Assembly: GCA_021294835.1 (NCBI GenBank)
Contig: JAJTDF010000001.1
Coordinates: forward strand, 37,665 to 101,664
DNA: 64,000 bases
Direction: 5' to 3'
DNA from: Planctomycetaceae bacterium
GTDB taxonomy: Bacteria > Planctomycetota > Phycisphaerae > Phycisphaerales > UBA1924
The position numbers and the translations under genes are program-made. This document shows positions 63,835 through 64,000 of this stretch, piece by piece. Positions within the stretch are counted from its first letter, which is position 1. Every line of letters starts with the position of its first letter. The notes below the pieces were generated by a model that made no database searches, was not told the DNA's origin, and saw only the letters and a list, made by a program, of their open reading frames with translations.

Positions 63835-64000
63835 TCAGCGGCGACGGCGAGCGGCCACAACCCCCGCAAGTACGACGAGTGCCGCGGCACCTGGGCTGGG
63901 CAGGTGCAAGTAGCCGCCGCCGTAGGGCACCACTGTCTGGCTGGTGCCGAAGAGACTGTTCAGCCAGATCCACTGGCCGTTCTCGCGGGCGTAGACGTTG
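63835..64000 (-). CDS. PEP-CTERM-like anchored protein, C-terminal fragment
   Basis: The last 54 residues of a gene that continues past the window. It ends SLFGTSQTVVPYGGGYLHLP then SPGAAALVVLAGVVAARRRR, that is, a Pro/Ser-Pro-Gly element, a short hydrophobic stretch and an Arg cluster. This tripartite tail is the PEP-CTERM type of sorting signal (normally VPEP followed by a transmembrane segment and Arg), here in the 'PSPG' variant I recall from planctomycetes. Such proteins are cut by an exosortase and placed in the envelope or matrix. The rest of the domain structure is outside the window. Confidence 0.72.
   Translation of the reverse strand, partial: NVYARENGQWIWLNSLFGTSQTVVPYGGGYLHLPSPGAAALVVLAGVVAARRRR

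Overview
The window is a high-GC stretch (most lines about 65-70 % G+C) of a bacterial chromosome that most resembles a Phycisphaerae-type planctomycete. The pointers are a giant secreted CARDB-repeat protein ending in a dockerin-like 'GC' tail, a PEP-CTERM-like anchor on the last partial gene, a protein of the 'NALRSTGPR...NAIKHGL' type that is frequent in planctomycetes, and a Rho factor with a very long disordered N-terminal extension. The assignment rests on remembered family distributions, not on a search. No rRNA, tRNA, CRISPR array, insertion sequence or prophage was recognised.

Layout. 1-5.1 kb: end of a WecA/MraY-like sugar-phosphate transferase, then rho, coaE, a bacterial PH-domain membrane protein and a hypoxanthine phosphoribosyltransferase on the minus strand; the last three overlap by ATGA junctions. 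5.2-9.3 kb: fumarase C, a ThiF/MoeB-type adenylyltransferase and fumarylacetoacetase. 9.4-11.2 kb: heptosyltransferase and heptose-bisphosphate phosphatase-like genes. 11.3-14.6 kb: a ChlI-like AAA+ ATPase with a von Willebrand A (VWA) partner. 14.6-20 kb: O-antigen-ligase-like membrane protein coupled to a UvrD/PcrA helicase. 20-26 kb: a POT peptide transporter with an unusual insertion, EF-G followed by a clear intrinsic terminator, and an adenylate-kinase-like protein. 26-32 kb: a secreted protein, a YqjD/YqjE/YqjK-like trio, a GH31 glucosidase, lspA and a DksA-like protein with a histone-like tail. 32-41 kb: an exonuclease/endonuclease/phosphatase lipoprotein, an acyl-CoA carboxylase beta subunit, biotin ligase, a PgeF/YfiH protein, an HU protein, a GAF-SpoIIE phosphatase and a HlyD-type adaptor.

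41.4-51.7 kb holds the most interesting block. After a secreted protein of unknown function come seven co-oriented, tightly packed genes: SWIM zinc finger, DUF5691-like, MoxR-type AAA+, DUF5682-like, VWA/CoxE-like, and two poorly known proteins. The first five match what I remember of the uncharacterised E. coli yehLMPQ set and belong to the broad class of MoxR-VWA systems, which load or remodel protein targets and some of which have been proposed to act in biological conflict. DUF5682 carries spaced GxxH motifs and a Glu resembling the TIKI/TraB/EreA-like fold, which would give the system a candidate hydrolase. The separate AAA+/VWA pair at 11-14.6 kb makes two such machines within 40 kb; both ATPases replace the canonical Walker B Asp.

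51.8-64 kb is almost entirely one 3,965-residue secreted protein (lectin-like, Ig-like, PKD-like, seven CARDB-like repeats, dockerin-like modules). Inside it lies a stretch of about 0.8 kb with clearly lower G+C, bordered by a polyglycine tract, that looks like an acquired domain. The window ends in the C-terminus of a PEP-CTERM-like protein.
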